Notes: generated by a model from the sequence alone, not told the origin. 62,708 bases of DNA from Methylomicrobium sp035916875 (GCF_035916875.1 NZ_JAXUHN010000068.1:1-62708); one strand, 5' to 3'. Numbered from the stretch's first letter, positions 27,300-35,984 are shown. Program-made: numbers and translations.

Positions 27300-27866
27300 C
27301 TAAGGCAAACCGCGCGGAAATCCCGGCACGGTCGTCCATAATTGGGTCTTTTGCTGCACGGGTTCCTCTTCGTCCTCGGGCGAAATCCGGTCCATTTCCG
27401 GCAACAGGCGCATCGCGGCTTCGAGATTGTATTTGGCGTCCCATTGGTTGCTGTCCAATGCCAGCGACTGCCGGTACGCCTGTTTGGCCAGGCCGGCCAG
27501 CGGCATGGCCGCATTGATGTTCATCGCTTCGGCCTGGGCTATCGCCTGTTCGAGATACAGATTGCCGAGGTTGTAGCGGTTTCTGGCCTGCCGCGCGGTG
27601 TCGCCCTGGTCGATGACCAGGCTCAAAGTCGCCAGCGCCTCGTCATAGCGATGCTTGTTCTTCAGATAATAGGCTCTTGCCAGCCGCAGCTCGAAGGGGC
27701 CGCCGATCACCCGATCGAGCTCGACATCGCGGCCCGAGACGAGCTTGGCGATCAACGCATTGCCGGCATGAATCCGGTACCAATCGGCTGCGCCGTACAG
27801 CGTGGCAGAGAGGCCTGACGCCAATGTCAGCCAGAGCAGGGGATGCAATAAGGGTCTCGTGTTCAT
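27300..27866 (-). CDS. mxaK: MxaK, methanol dehydrogenase accessory protein
   Basis: A 188-residue protein with an N-terminal membrane anchor (about 8-25), then a helical TPR-like region (RLARAYYLKNKHRYDEALATL, RNRYNLGNLYLEQAIA, AYRQSLALDSNQWDAKYNLE). The position between mxaC and mxaL, with a 2-base gap to mxaC, fits MxaK, a calcium-insertion accessory factor. The start is ATG 27866 (MNTRPLLHPLLW). Homology is weak in this family, so the call rests on order plus architecture. Confidence 0.8.
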   Translation of the reverse strand: MNTRPLLHPLLWLTLASGLSATLYGAADWYRIHAGNALIAKLVSGRDVELDRVIGGPFELRLARAYYLKNKHRYDEALATLSLVIDQGDTARQARNRYNLGNLYLEQAIAQAEAMNINAAMPLAGLAKQAYRQSLALDSNQWDAKYNLEAAMRLLPEMDRISPEDEEEPVQQKTQLWTTVPGFPRGLP

Positions 27867-27868
27867 GG

Positions 27869-28861
27869 TTATGCTTCCGGTTTTACTTCGGCGCCTTTGG
27901 CGGCCAGCAGCAACAGCAGCAGGATAGCGGACGCCAGATAGCAGATGCCGGTCAGGTCCCGACGGGGGATCCGTTCGAAATAATGGATCGGCAGATTTTC
28001 GAGCCGGCTGATGTCGGCGATGGCCTGCTTCATCGCGTCGGGGCTCTCCGCCTGATAGGCCTGATAAGGGATGGCCAGGCTGGTGAAGAACTGGTGCAGA
28101 TAGCGTTCCGGCATCGCCTGCGCGTTGTCGTCGCGCGGATCGGCCGGCGGGTCGTAAATGCCCGGGCTGTTGGCCGTGCGCAGAAACAACCAGTACAGAC
28201 GCACCTGTTTTTCCTTGAACCACTGCCTGAGCTTCTGCTCGCTGTCATGATCGATCGCCGCCGCGCCGTCGGAGACCAGGACGATCAGCCGCGATCCCGT
28301 GACGACAGGTTGCTGAAAGAAAGACAGCGCCATGCCCAGGCCCTTGCTGACATGGGTATAGGCTAGCGCCGGCGTCGAGGTCGCCGCGATCGCGGCCTTG
28401 ACCGCCGCCTTGTTTTCGGTCATCGGCATCACATACAACGGCGCGGTGCTGTATTCGGCTACGCCGATCAGATCGTGCTCGCGCTGGTTCACGAAATCGG
28501 TCAGCAAACGCCGTGCGGCGGCGGCTTTGGATTCTTCGCCGTTATTGCCGTTCGGCGCGCGCCCGGCGAAGCTGTTGTCCATGCTGTTGCTGCGGTCCAG
28601 GAGCAGGACGATTTCGGCGCCGTGGCCGATGCGTTCGACGCTTTGTCCTTGCAGGTGGAGCCCCGCCATGCCCAAGATCAGCCCGGCCATCGCCAGCATC
28701 GCGAAAACACGCAGCAGCCAGGACAACAGGTCCGACAGCGGGTCCGACGGCAGCAGCAGCAAGCCCGGATGCGCATGGTCGCGCATGCCCTTATTGATCA
28801 GCGGCAGCAGGGCCAGCGGCAAAGCGGTCAGCAGCCACGGCGATTCCACGCCCAGACTCAT
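27869..28861 (-). CDS. mxaC: MxaC, VWA-domain methanol dehydrogenase accessory protein
   Basis: About 330 residues. Two N-terminal membrane segments, a VWA domain with an intact MIDAS start (DRSNSMDNS) and LIVLVSDGAAA, and a C-terminal membrane helix (YLASAILLLLLLAAKG). The layout matches MxaC, part of the membrane complex proposed to insert calcium into MxaFI. The ATG at 28861 overlaps the mxaA stop, indicating coupled translation; a longer frame would add 12 residues. Confidence 0.87.
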   Translation of the reverse strand: MSLGVESPWLLTALPLALLPLINKGMRDHAHPGLLLLPSDPLSDLLSWLLRVFAMLAMAGLILGMAGLHLQGQSVERIGHGAEIVLLLDRSNSMDNSFAGRAPNGNNGEESKAAAARRLLTDFVNQREHDLIGVAEYSTAPLYVMPMTENKAAVKAAIAATSTPALAYTHVSKGLGMALSFFQQPVVTGSRLIVLVSDGAAAIDHDSEQKLRQWFKEKQVRLYWLFLRTANSPGIYDPPADPRDDNAQAMPERYLHQFFTSLAIPYQAYQAESPDAMKQAIADISRLENLPIHYFERIPRRDLTGICYLASAILLLLLLAAKGAEVKPEA

Positions 28862-29736
28862 CGGCTGCCCCGTTCGATTTGCCGGCATGCCTTGCACAGC
28901 GCGATCAGTTTTTCGCGGTCCAACGCTGTCGCCGAGACATTGCGGCTGAAAAAATAATGGTTGGAATAGTTGAAAAACCAGTTCAGTTGACTATCCACGC
29001 GGCGATACTCGGGATGGGCCTGGTAAAATCCGGCCAGCTGATGTTGATACAGCGGCTTCCGGTTCAGCCGGTTCAGGGCATCATGCACGGTGTGCAGGGC
29101 CGACGCCATGTCTTTTTCCGGGAGGCGGGCCAGACGTTTCAGCGCCTGTTTGAACAGGGTGCGGCGCCGCAAGGCCGGGAAGTAGCCGTACAAAAAGCCG
29201 AGCGTGGCGGCGGCGAGCAAGGAAGCGCCCGAGCCCGCGACGATCAGGGTCAAAGTCTGCCGCGTGTCCAGTTGCGGCGGCGGACTGTCGGGGCGCAGTG
29301 TGGCCCCGCTTTCGGCGCCCTTGACCGCCAGGTCGCGCAGCGGCGACATCGTAAAGCGCCAGGGCGGGACTGGCTTGCTGAAGGCGCTGTCGCCGCTGCC
29401 GAAGTGCAGGTCGAAACCGGGCAGGGTCAGGGTCCTGACCGACAGCGGCGCATAAAACACCTGGTAGCGCAAGTCGATTTCGTAGCGCTGGCCACTCTGC
29501 CGGATGTGCATGGCATTCAGGTTCAGCCAGCGATTGACCGGACCTTTGGCGGGCAGGCTGGCGGTGTTCAGGATCACGCCCGGCCGGGTTTCGAGGATGA
29601 TCCGCTCCGGAATCTCGTCGCCGATCACATAGCCGAACGGTCTCGGCGTTTCGACTTCGAAGTCGATGACCGCATCGTCGTTCGCGCCGGAGCAGCCCAG
29701 CAGTAATAGGTGCGTCAGGATCAATAGGCGTTTCAT
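28858..29736 (-). CDS. mxaA: MxaA, membrane-bound methanol dehydrogenase accessory protein
   Basis: A 292-residue protein with a lipoprotein-type signal (LLLLGC, Cys16), a periplasmic beta-rich domain (LNLNAMHIRQSGQRYEIDLRY) and one membrane helix near 175-195. A cytoplasmic tail follows that resembles the C-terminus of MxaA (YQHQLAGFYQAHPEYRR, NWFFNYSNHYFF). Known role in the family: calcium insertion into methanol dehydrogenase. The ATG at 29736 overlaps the mxaS stop by 4 bases. The frame extends far upstream through mxaS but without signal-peptide sense. Confidence 0.85.
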   Translation of the reverse strand: MKRLLILTHLLLLGCSGANDDAVIDFEVETPRPFGYVIGDEIPERIILETRPGVILNTASLPAKGPVNRWLNLNAMHIRQSGQRYEIDLRYQVFYAPLSVRTLTLPGFDLHFGSGDSAFSKPVPPWRFTMSPLRDLAVKGAESGATLRPDSPPPQLDTRQTLTLIVAGSGASLLAAATLGFLYGYFPALRRRTLFKQALKRLARLPEKDMASALHTVHDALNRLNRKPLYQHQLAGFYQAHPEYRRVDSQLNWFFNYSNHYFFSRNVSATALDREKLIALCKACRQIERGSR

Positions 29737-30572
29737 GCCGTTCTCTGGTGTAAATGGCGATTGATCGCGGGGATGTCGCACTGTTCGATAAACAAGGGTT
29801 CGCTGCCGAAGGCGCGAAAGGTCCCGAGCAGGTCCTGCCGCCGTTGCGCGTAGGCGTACACGATGCCTTCCCTGAGCGCCGGGCGCATGACCAGGGTGCG
29901 GGACACTCCGCTTTCGAGGTCGCGAACGGGCAATAAACCCCAGGCGGGCAGCCGGCGGTATTCGCTCGCGTCCCACAGCACCAGGGGGACGACATCATGC
30001 ATTTGCAGGGAGGCCAGCAGGCCTTGCAGGTGGGCGAGCGGAAAATGGCCGTCGGTCAATAGGAACAGCAGGGCTCTTTCAGCCGGCAGATAGGCGGGGG
30101 CGTTGCCGAGCCCGATCGCGGTGCCGGAAAAACGCGCGCTTTCGAGTTGGCCGGCGACACGGGATACCGGTTCATAATGCATGCCCGCCGGCAACAGCCA
30201 ACGCGGTTCGACCCGTTCGCCCGCGCCGATGAAGCCGAAACGGTCGCCGTAGCCGAACGCCGAGCGCGCGAGCGTGCGCAGCAGGGTGCCCAGAATTTTC
30301 TGTTTGCCGGCATGGCCCATCGATGCCGATAAATCGGCGAGCAGATAGACGTCGATACGGCTCGGTTGCTGGTAGGCGCGCACCCGATAGTGCTCGAAAG
30401 GATCGAGCACGCTGGCCCGAAGATCGATGCGCCTGGGGTCGCTGCTGGCGGCCATCGGCTGATGCTGTTTGAACAGCAGGCCGGCGCCGGTCATGCGCCC
30501 CAGATGCGCGCCGGGGTACACCGCGCCGGACAGCCAGGGTAAACGGTATTGAAGGAGGTCGGCTTCAGACAT
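29733..30572 (-). CDS. mxaS: MxaS, DUF58/VWA-like protein
   Basis: A 279-residue soluble protein of the DUF58 type with a degenerate VWA fold: RRIDLRASVLDPFEHYRVRAYQQPSRIDVYLLADLSASM, then ALLFLLTDGHFPL. DUF58 proteins pair with MoxR ATPases, and mxaR lies 34 bases upstream. The pair probably acts as a chaperone for methanol dehydrogenase maturation. Good ribosome binding sequence is lacking before ATG 30572, which fits coupled translation. Confidence 0.87.
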   Translation of the reverse strand: MSEADLLQYRLPWLSGAVYPGAHLGRMTGAGLLFKQHQPMAASSDPRRIDLRASVLDPFEHYRVRAYQQPSRIDVYLLADLSASMGHAGKQKILGTLLRTLARSAFGYGDRFGFIGAGERVEPRWLLPAGMHYEPVSRVAGQLESARFSGTAIGLGNAPAYLPAERALLFLLTDGHFPLAHLQGLLASLQMHDVVPLVLWDASEYRRLPAWGLLPVRDLESGVSRTLVMRPALREGIVYAYAQRRQDLLGTFRAFGSEPLFIEQCDIPAINRHLHQRTA

Positions 30573-30606
30573 TTTTGTGCGGTCTAATTTTCGCTTTCAA
30601 AGCCAT

Positions 30607-31626
30607 TTAAGGCGTCGCGACGTGCTGCAGGATCGCTGCGGCCAGTTGCGGCACCAATTGTTCTTTCCGGTAGCCGTACACCGGATTGATGAACAGCCGG
30701 TGCTGGGTGCAGACCGCGAACACCGCCTGGACGTCTTCCGGCAGCACATAGTCGCGGCCTTCCAGCCAGGCGCGGATTTTCGCGGCCCGGATCAGATAGC
30801 TCATGCCGCGCGGACTCGCGCCGCTCAGCAATAATTGTTTCATGTCCGCGTCGGCCAATTGAATGCCGTACTCGCCGGGGTTCTGCGTGGCCTTCCACAA
30901 GTCCAGGGCATACTGGCGCAGTTTGGGACTGGTTTGAATTTTGATTTGCACCGTTTCCGCAACATCATTCAGGCGGTCATAGGCCATGCCGCCGGACTCG
31001 ACGCCGGCGATCAGCCGGTCGGTGTCGTGAAAGCGCGGATCGAACATCAGCTGATCGAGCAGTGCATCGTCATCGGGCCGGTCGATGCGGATTTCCATCA
31101 TGAAACGATCTTTGGCGGCCGCGGGCAGTTCGAAGGTCTCTTCTTTTTCGACGCGGTTGCGGTCCGCGAATACCTGAAAGTGCGGCATCGCGTAATCGCG
31201 GTTGAACGCATTGACGCTGCGTTCTGCCATAGCCCGGAGCAACAGCGAATGTACCTGCGGGCGGGCGCGATTGATCTCGTTGAAGAAAAACGTGCTGAGC
31301 CTTTCGCCCTTTTTGAGCAAGGGGCCGGGATCGACGCGCGGACGGCCGTTTTCGTCGAGATAGGTGTAATAAATCAGATCGGCAGGCATCAGATCGATGG
31401 TGCCTTCGATACGTTCAAAATGGCCGCCCAGGCCTTGCGCGACCGCGCGCAGCAGGGTCGTCTTGCCGACGCCGACCTGGCCTTCCAGCAACACATGGCC
31501 GCGCGCGAAGACCGCGATCACGAGTTGCCTGACGGCTGTTTGCAGGCCGATCACGCATTGGTTGATCTGTTGTTCAAACCGCAACGCGTTGGCGCGCCAC
31601 TGGATTAATTCCGCATCTGTCATCAT
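30607..31626 (-). CDS. mxaR: MxaR, MoxR-type AAA ATPase
   Basis: A 339-residue AAA+ protein of the MoxR family. The Walker A motif GQVGVGKTT is at about 49-57; Walker B/sensor segments are FFFNEINRARPQV and the C-terminal GASPRGMSYLIRAAKIRA. MoxR ATPases remodel client complexes with DUF58/VWA partners, here MxaS, C and L. Two tandem ATG codons (31626 and 31623) lie only a few bases after an intrinsic terminator. The Shine-Dalgarno-like GGAG sits inside the terminator stem, so expression may depend on read-through or structure. Confidence 0.92.
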   Translation of the reverse strand: MMTDAELIQWRANALRFEQQINQCVIGLQTAVRQLVIAVFARGHVLLEGQVGVGKTTLLRAVAQGLGGHFERIEGTIDLMPADLIYYTYLDENGRPRVDPGPLLKKGERLSTFFFNEINRARPQVHSLLLRAMAERSVNAFNRDYAMPHFQVFADRNRVEKEETFELPAAAKDRFMMEIRIDRPDDDALLDQLMFDPRFHDTDRLIAGVESGGMAYDRLNDVAETVQIKIQTSPKLRQYALDLWKATQNPGEYGIQLADADMKQLLLSGASPRGMSYLIRAAKIRAWLEGRDYVLPEDVQAVFAVCTQHRLFINPVYGYRKEQLVPQLAAAILQHVATP

Positions 31627-31634
31627 GGTTTTTC

Positions 31635-31666
31635 AAAAAAAACTCCGGCAAGCACATGCCGGAGTT
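31635..31666 (-). terminator. Intrinsic terminator or attenuator before mxaR
   Basis: A perfect 10-bp stem (31657-31666 with 31641-31650, loop of 6) is followed on the minus strand by eight T residues (31642-31635). It ends 9 bases before the mxaR ATG. It should terminate mxaFJGI transcripts and allow only partial or regulated read-through into mxaRSACKL. Confidence 0.8.
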
Positions 31667-31834
31667 ATGAGTGGGATTAGTCAAAAACAAGCTGGAATCG
31701 GCCTTCCGTTTCACGGCTGGTCACCGTGAACACACAAGACTCGCCGCCGATTCCGGGTAAAGCAGGCATCGATATCAATGGGGCAGGGCGCCGCAGCATG
31801 GTGGACGGCGCCCTTAGGGGGAAATATCGATGCC
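31641..31834 (-). ncRNA. Structured leader RNA upstream of mxaR (candidate riboregulator)
   Basis: In the mxa direction three stacked hairpins occur in 194 bases. The first has an 11-bp outer stem (31824-31834 with 31765-31775) enclosing an 8-bp GC stem (31806-31813 with 31786-31793). The second has a 9-bp stem (31746-31754 with 31694-31702) enclosing a 7-bp stem (31724-31730 with 31710-31716). The third is the terminator. There is no open reading frame. This layout resembles a riboswitch or attenuator, but it matches no class I recognise. It could instead be a mobile hairpin repeat. Confidence 0.5.
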
Positions 31835-31867
31835 GGTAAAAATCGCCAGTTAAATTTTCACTTCTTT

Positions 31868-32059
31868 CGATCCCACGCAGCGCGTCACTGCCATTAAGTT
31901 AAGGATGGCCGGTCCCTTCTCCCTCCGGGAGAAGGCTAGGATGAGGGGATCAAAATAAAGTATTTTTCCTTATTTTATTCCCCCCACCCCGACCCTCTCC
32001 CGAAGGGAGAGGGAGATAACCGCCTTAACTTAATGGCAGTAACGCAGCGCGTGGGATCG
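31868..32059. repeat. MITE-like inverted repeat inside the mxa operon
   Basis: A 192-bp element with 37-bp inverted arms (31868-31904 and 32023-32059, a few mismatches). Its interior is a smaller CTCCC/GGGAG-type palindromic repeat (about 31915-32013). There is no coding capacity. It sits 10 bases after the mxaI stop, so it lies within the mxaI-mxaR spacer. Confidence 0.75.
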
Positions 32060-32069
32060 AGAACAAGAC

Positions 32070-32351
32070 TCAGATTTCGTCCACGTCGTAAACAAGCTTG
32101 CCGGTCTTGTTGAAATGTTCCCAGCGCTTCTGGTTACGTGCTTCCATTTCGGCGATCGACTGCGACTGTTTGTTCAGTTCGTTGACATCGTGTTTCGGGT
32201 CGTATTTGCTGCCCTCGACCTTGTCGGGATAGCCAGGCTTCGGCTCCCAGCACACGCCGGGCTCCTTGCAGTTGGTGCCGTCATAAGCCGCGGCGGTAAA
32301 GCTCATTGCCGCCAGCATTGCAGAGGCGCTCAGTAACAAAAATTTCTTCAT
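32070..32351 (-). CDS. mxaI: Methanol dehydrogenase small (beta) subunit MxaI
   Basis: A 93-residue exported protein: signal peptide about 1-22 (AAA-YDGTNCK), then the lysine-rich helical subunit with YDGTNCKEPGVCWEPKPGYP and ARNQKRWEHFNKTGKLVYD, diagnostic of MxaI. It wraps around MxaF in the periplasmic alpha2beta2 enzyme. A strong GAGGAG site precedes ATG 32351. Its presence shows the dehydrogenase here is the calcium MxaFI type, since XoxF enzymes have no beta subunit. Confidence 0.97.
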   Translation of the reverse strand: MKKFLLLSASAMLAAMSFTAAAYDGTNCKEPGVCWEPKPGYPDKVEGSKYDPKHDVNELNKQSQSIAEMEARNQKRWEHFNKTGKLVYDVDEI

Positions 32352-32364
32352 CGTCTACTCCTCG

Positions 32365-32841
32365 TTATTTATTCAACCACTTGGCTTTTTTCGGATCGCC
32401 TTTATAAATGTCGCGAATCCAGGACATGATCAACAGCATCTCGTCGGTGTTCAAATTGACGTATTGCGGTCCCATCATGCCGTTGGCGCCGCCGAACAGG
32501 AGTTCGAACAAGCCCTTATCGGTTGCGTTGGCAGGATAAGTCCAGTAGTCATCGGCAAGGCCCGGTCCCAGTTTGCCTTCGGCTTCGTGGCCGTGGCAAC
32601 CCGAGCAGGCGGTCATGTACAGGTCATGGCCCTTCTTGACCGCTTCCGCGTCGCCGTTGTAAGGATTTTTTCCGGTTTCCTTGAATTGCTTGAAGGCTTC
32701 GGTATCGCCGCCTTTCTTGGCGACGCTCATATCCAGCGTTTCACCGTTAATCGCGTTATGGAAAGTGATTTCCGCGATGGCCGCCGTGCTCAGCATGGCG
32801 AGGCTCAGTGACGCCGCAGTAAAGATTTGTATCGTTTTCAT
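32365..32841 (-). CDS. mxaG: Cytochrome cL MxaG
   Basis: A 158-residue periplasmic c-type cytochrome that accepts electrons from methanol dehydrogenase. Signal peptide about 1-23. One haem motif, CSGCH, is at residues 79-83, followed by the cytochrome-cL-type YWTYPANATDKGLFELLFGG and GMMGPQ segments; the Met is the probable axial ligand. I chose ATG 32841 (MKTIQIFTAAS) over an ATG four codons upstream. It lies 13 bases before mxaI. Confidence 0.93.
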   Translation of the reverse strand: MKTIQIFTAASLSLAMLSTAAIAEITFHNAINGETLDMSVAKKGGDTEAFKQFKETGKNPYNGDAEAVKKGHDLYMTACSGCHGHEAEGKLGPGLADDYWTYPANATDKGLFELLFGGANGMMGPQYVNLNTDEMLLIMSWIRDIYKGDPKKAKWLNK

Positions 32842-32863
32842 AAGTGGTCCCATTTGTTTTTGT

Positions 32864-33706
32864 TTAACCGGCAGATTCCGGTTCGTCCAGCAAGGGTATG
32901 CCTTCCTCTTCCAGCAGATCCTCGATGTCGTCCTCGACTTCTTCCAGCACTTTGTTCAATTCCGCGAGCAATGCCGGTTTGTCCTTGCGCACGCCGATCG
33001 AACTGCTGTAATGATGACCGACCTTTTGTCCGTCGGCGCGCTTATTGTCGTCCGGGATCACGGTCATGGTCAGCGGCGTCGACGAGGTTTTCACGTAGCG
33101 CGCCGCCGCCGGCCCCCACAACACCGCGATCTCGGCGTTGCCGGATGCGACTTCCGAGACCAGCTTGGCGTGGTCGTATTTCACGTACTGATTGCGCTTG
33201 GATTTATAGCCGACCAGTTCCTGCGAATAATTGAACAGGTCGTTGTAGCGGCCTATCGCGCGCAGCATCACTTCCGCCGGAGTACCCGGCACGAAGGCGA
33301 TCTTCTTGGCCTTGCGCAGGGCTTCACTGTCCCAGTTTTCGACCTCGATGCCGTCCTGTTCCCGGGTGATGAACACATAGCCGGAACGGTAATAGGATTT
33401 GGTCGTCAAGACTCTGGGATCGCCCGCGTCGACGCCCAGCGTGACGTCGCACAAGCCCTTGTCCAGATAATCCCGCACGTAGTAGCGCGGATCGGTCCAG
33501 TACACCATCTCGACTTTGCGCTCCAATGCCTTGCCGAGCAAGGCCGCCAGCTTGTTTTCAAAGCCTTCGCCGGCCTTATTCGAATAAGGCATTTCGTCTT
33601 CGGCCGCGCAGACTTTTAATGGTTCTTGGGCCGCTGCCGGCGCATTGGCGGCGAGCAAGGTTGCCGTCAGGCTGAATGCGGCCGATAACAGTTTCATTTG
33701 ATCCAT
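32864..33706 (-). CDS. mxaJ: MxaJ, periplasmic methanol dehydrogenase accessory protein
   Basis: A 280-residue exported protein with a type 3 solute-binding-protein fold: LKVCAAEDEMPYSNKAGEGFENKLAALL near the mature N-terminus, and DVTLGVDAGDPRVL. MxaJ binds immature methanol dehydrogenase in methylotrophs. The C-terminus is very acidic. The start is ATG 33706 or, three codons on, ATG 33697. The order F-J-G-I is the standard one. Confidence 0.92.
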   Translation of the reverse strand: MDQMKLLSAAFSLTATLLAANAPAAAQEPLKVCAAEDEMPYSNKAGEGFENKLAALLGKALERKVEMVYWTDPRYYVRDYLDKGLCDVTLGVDAGDPRVLTTKSYYRSGYVFITREQDGIEVENWDSEALRKAKKIAFVPGTPAEVMLRAIGRYNDLFNYSQELVGYKSKRNQYVKYDHAKLVSEVASGNAEIAVLWGPAAARYVKTSSTPLTMTVIPDDNKRADGQKVGHHYSSSIGVRKDKPALLAELNKVLEEVEDDIEDLLEEEGIPLLDEPESAG

Positions 33707-33747
33707 TGTTGCAATTCTCTTTGGTGTTTATTGATCCGTGTAGATTT

Positions 33748-33836
33748 GTAGGGTGGGTAGAGCGAAGCGAAACCCATCATTAGGCCGTGATGGATTCTGA
33801 ACGATGGGTTTCGGCTGACGCCTCTACCCATCCTAC
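33748..33836. repeat. Inverted repeat between mxaF and mxaJ
   Basis: An 89-bp imperfect palindrome with GTAGGGTGGGTAGAG at the left end and the complementary CTCTACCCATCCTAC at the right, plus an inner AAACCCATC/GATGGGTTT pair. It resembles dispersed REP/MITE-type hairpins of many proteobacteria. It could fold in mRNA and separate mxaF from mxaJGI expression. Confidence 0.7.
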
Positions 33837-33853
33837 GCTCTCCTTCGCGCCTG

Positions 33854-35665
33854 TTAGTCGCCCAATGCGAAAACCATCACGCCGCCGCCCTGCTGGGTAT
33901 AGTGTGCGAGCTCCTTGAAGGCTCCGACCGCGCCCAAACCGGCGGTTGGATCTTGCAGGTCGAACACCAGACCGACGCCAGGCCAGCCGCCGACGCCGTA
34001 ATAGATCGCGACATACTGCTTGCCGTCATGTCCGTAGGTGATCGGATGGCCGATGACGCCGGACGGCAGCTTGAATTTCCACAATTCCTTGCCGTTGCGC
34101 GAATCCAGCGCCTTGATGTAGCCGTCCAGCGTGCCATAGAACACCAGGTCGCCCGCGGTCGCCGTCGTGCCGCCCCAGACGGCGAATTTTTCCTGCACTT
34201 CCCATTCGAATTTGCCGGTTACCGAGTTCATCGCCTTGACCTGGCCCAGGGTGCCTTTCGGACCCGGATACATGTTCAAGGTCGCGCCGACGAAGAACTG
34301 GCCGGCGCGGTAAGGCAGCATGAACGGTTCCCAGTCCATGCAGATATGGTTGGTGCCCATGAAGAACAGGTTCTTTTCCGGATCGTAGGACTCGATGCCC
34401 TGGTTGTGGTAGCCCATCGCCGACGGGCAGATGCCCTTGGCTTGATGATCCATGTGGGTTGAGTATTCCGGGTCGCGGACCGGCAGGCCGGTTTTCAGGT
34501 CGACATGTTTGACCCAGTTGACGGTGTCGTCGATCTTGAAGGCGTTGACCAGGTCGCCGTTTTCACGGTTCAGGGTATAGACCAGGCCGTTACGATCCGG
34601 GTGGGTCAGCAATTTGGTCATCTTGCCGTCGACCATCTGCTCGGACAGGCCCATGTAGTTGACGCCCGCGTAATCCCATTCGTCATGCGGCGTCTTCTGA
34701 TAGCCGAACTTGGCCTCGCCGGTGTCGATGTCGCGGCCCCAGATCGTCATCGTCCATTTGTTGTCGCCGGGGCGCATGGTTTCGTTCCACGGCGCGGGGT
34801 TGCCCGATCCGTAGTAGAGCATGTCAAGCTCAGGGTCGAACGCATACCAGCCCCAGTTGGTGCCGCCGCCGATCTTCCAGGCGTCGCCTTCCCAGGTCTT
34901 CAGGCCCAGGCCGAACTGACCGTAGTGCGGATTGGCGCTGTTGAAATCCTTCGCCAGCTTGATGTCTTCGTCAGGCCCTGTCGCATAGACGCGCCAGGCC
35001 TGTTTGCCGTCCTTGATGTTATAGGCGGTGGCATAGCCCCGAACGCCCAGCTCGGCGCCGGAAGTGCCGACGATCACCTTGTCCTTGGCGACGAACGGCG
35101 CGACGGTCAACGTCGAACCCATTGCGATGTCGGAGTTTTCCATTTTCCAGAGCAGTTCGCCGGTTTTCGCGTGCAGCGCGACGACATTGCCGTCCAGCTG
35201 ATTCAGAAAGATCGTCGCCGGATAATCGGGGCCGGCCGGCGCATAGGCGACGCCGCGGTTGACCACGTCGCAGCAGGCGACCGCGCGCGCGGCCGGATTT
35301 TGCTTCGGCTTGTATTGCCACAATATCTTGTCGGGATTGTTCAAATCGATCGCATAGACATTGTTCGGATAGGGCGTATGCACATACATGATGCCGTCGA
35401 CGACCAGCGGTCCGCCTTCATGGCCGTTCAATACGCCGGTCGAAAACGACCACACCGGTTTTAAGTGATGGACGTTGCGCGTATTGATCTGGGTCATCTT
35501 GCTAAAATGGGTCGAGCCGTAATCCTTTGTCTGCATGACCCAGTTGCTGTCTGCTTTCGACAGCCTGTCCAGTTCTTTATTGGCCTCTGCCGGCAGCGCG
35601 GCCGCCAGAAACGCGCCGCCGCAAAGGACTGACGCGACGGTGCGGGTGAGTTTGGAAATCCGCAT
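33854..35665 (-). CDS. mxaF: Calcium-type methanol dehydrogenase large subunit MxaF
   Basis: A 603-residue periplasmic PQQ enzyme that oxidises methanol to formaldehyde. The ATG at 35665 follows a GGAGGGG site and opens a signal peptide (LAAALPAEA-NKEL); the frame extends another 111 codons upstream without sense. The eight-bladed propeller, vicinal disulfide Cys131-Cys132 (VACCDVVNRG) and DEWDYAGVN motif are present. Asp331 is the likely catalytic base, and Ala333 occupies the position where lanthanide XoxF enzymes have Asp. Together with MxaI this indicates the Ca enzyme. Possible control elements are at 35874-35894. Confidence 0.96.
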   Translation of the reverse strand: MRISKLTRTVASVLCGGAFLAAALPAEANKELDRLSKADSNWVMQTKDYGSTHFSKMTQINTRNVHHLKPVWSFSTGVLNGHEGGPLVVDGIMYVHTPYPNNVYAIDLNNPDKILWQYKPKQNPAARAVACCDVVNRGVAYAPAGPDYPATIFLNQLDGNVVALHAKTGELLWKMENSDIAMGSTLTVAPFVAKDKVIVGTSGAELGVRGYATAYNIKDGKQAWRVYATGPDEDIKLAKDFNSANPHYGQFGLGLKTWEGDAWKIGGGTNWGWYAFDPELDMLYYGSGNPAPWNETMRPGDNKWTMTIWGRDIDTGEAKFGYQKTPHDEWDYAGVNYMGLSEQMVDGKMTKLLTHPDRNGLVYTLNRENGDLVNAFKIDDTVNWVKHVDLKTGLPVRDPEYSTHMDHQAKGICPSAMGYHNQGIESYDPEKNLFFMGTNHICMDWEPFMLPYRAGQFFVGATLNMYPGPKGTLGQVKAMNSVTGKFEWEVQEKFAVWGGTTATAGDLVFYGTLDGYIKALDSRNGKELWKFKLPSGVIGHPITYGHDGKQYVAIYYGVGGWPGVGLVFDLQDPTAGLGAVGAFKELAHYTQQGGGVMVFALGD

Positions 35666-35873
35666 AGTTCCCCTCCAAGGGTTATATTTATTTACCTGAA
35701 TTTGAAAAGCCAGGACCGGACGTATCGGTAAAGTTTTATATTCGGCTTTCTTGATCAAAACGTTCACAGGGGGGTACCGAGACGCTGGTCCGAGCTGGCG
35801 ACATGGTAGCCGAGCATGCGCCGTGACCGTTACGGAATAAACCTGTAATTTTGTTAGGTAAAAATCCGAAAAA

Positions 35874-35894
35874 AGCCGAGAAAAATTCCTGAAA
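35874..35894 (-). promoter_or_regulatory. TCAGGAATTTTTC element upstream of mxaF
   Basis: On the minus strand the sequence reads TTTCAGGAATTTTTCTCGGC followed by T, about 210 bases before the mxaF start. Similar elements pointing toward their genes lie before mxaD, before the kinase gene and before the orphan regulator gene. A second dyad, GGGAAGAATTTCC, is at 35925-35937. Confidence 0.5.
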
Positions 35895-35984
35895 AACGGT
35901 TTTTTGATACTTACCGGGAAGAATTTCCGACAGTAACGTTCGTGACTTCGGGCATCATAAAAAATTGAGTCTAGAGAGTGTGTA

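Noticed and set aside
33854..35665. Calling the methanol dehydrogenase XoxF (lanthanide type)
   Set aside because: MxaI, MxaR, S, A, C, K and L are present, and the residue two after the catalytic Asp is Ala (DEWDYAGVN), as in calcium MxaF.
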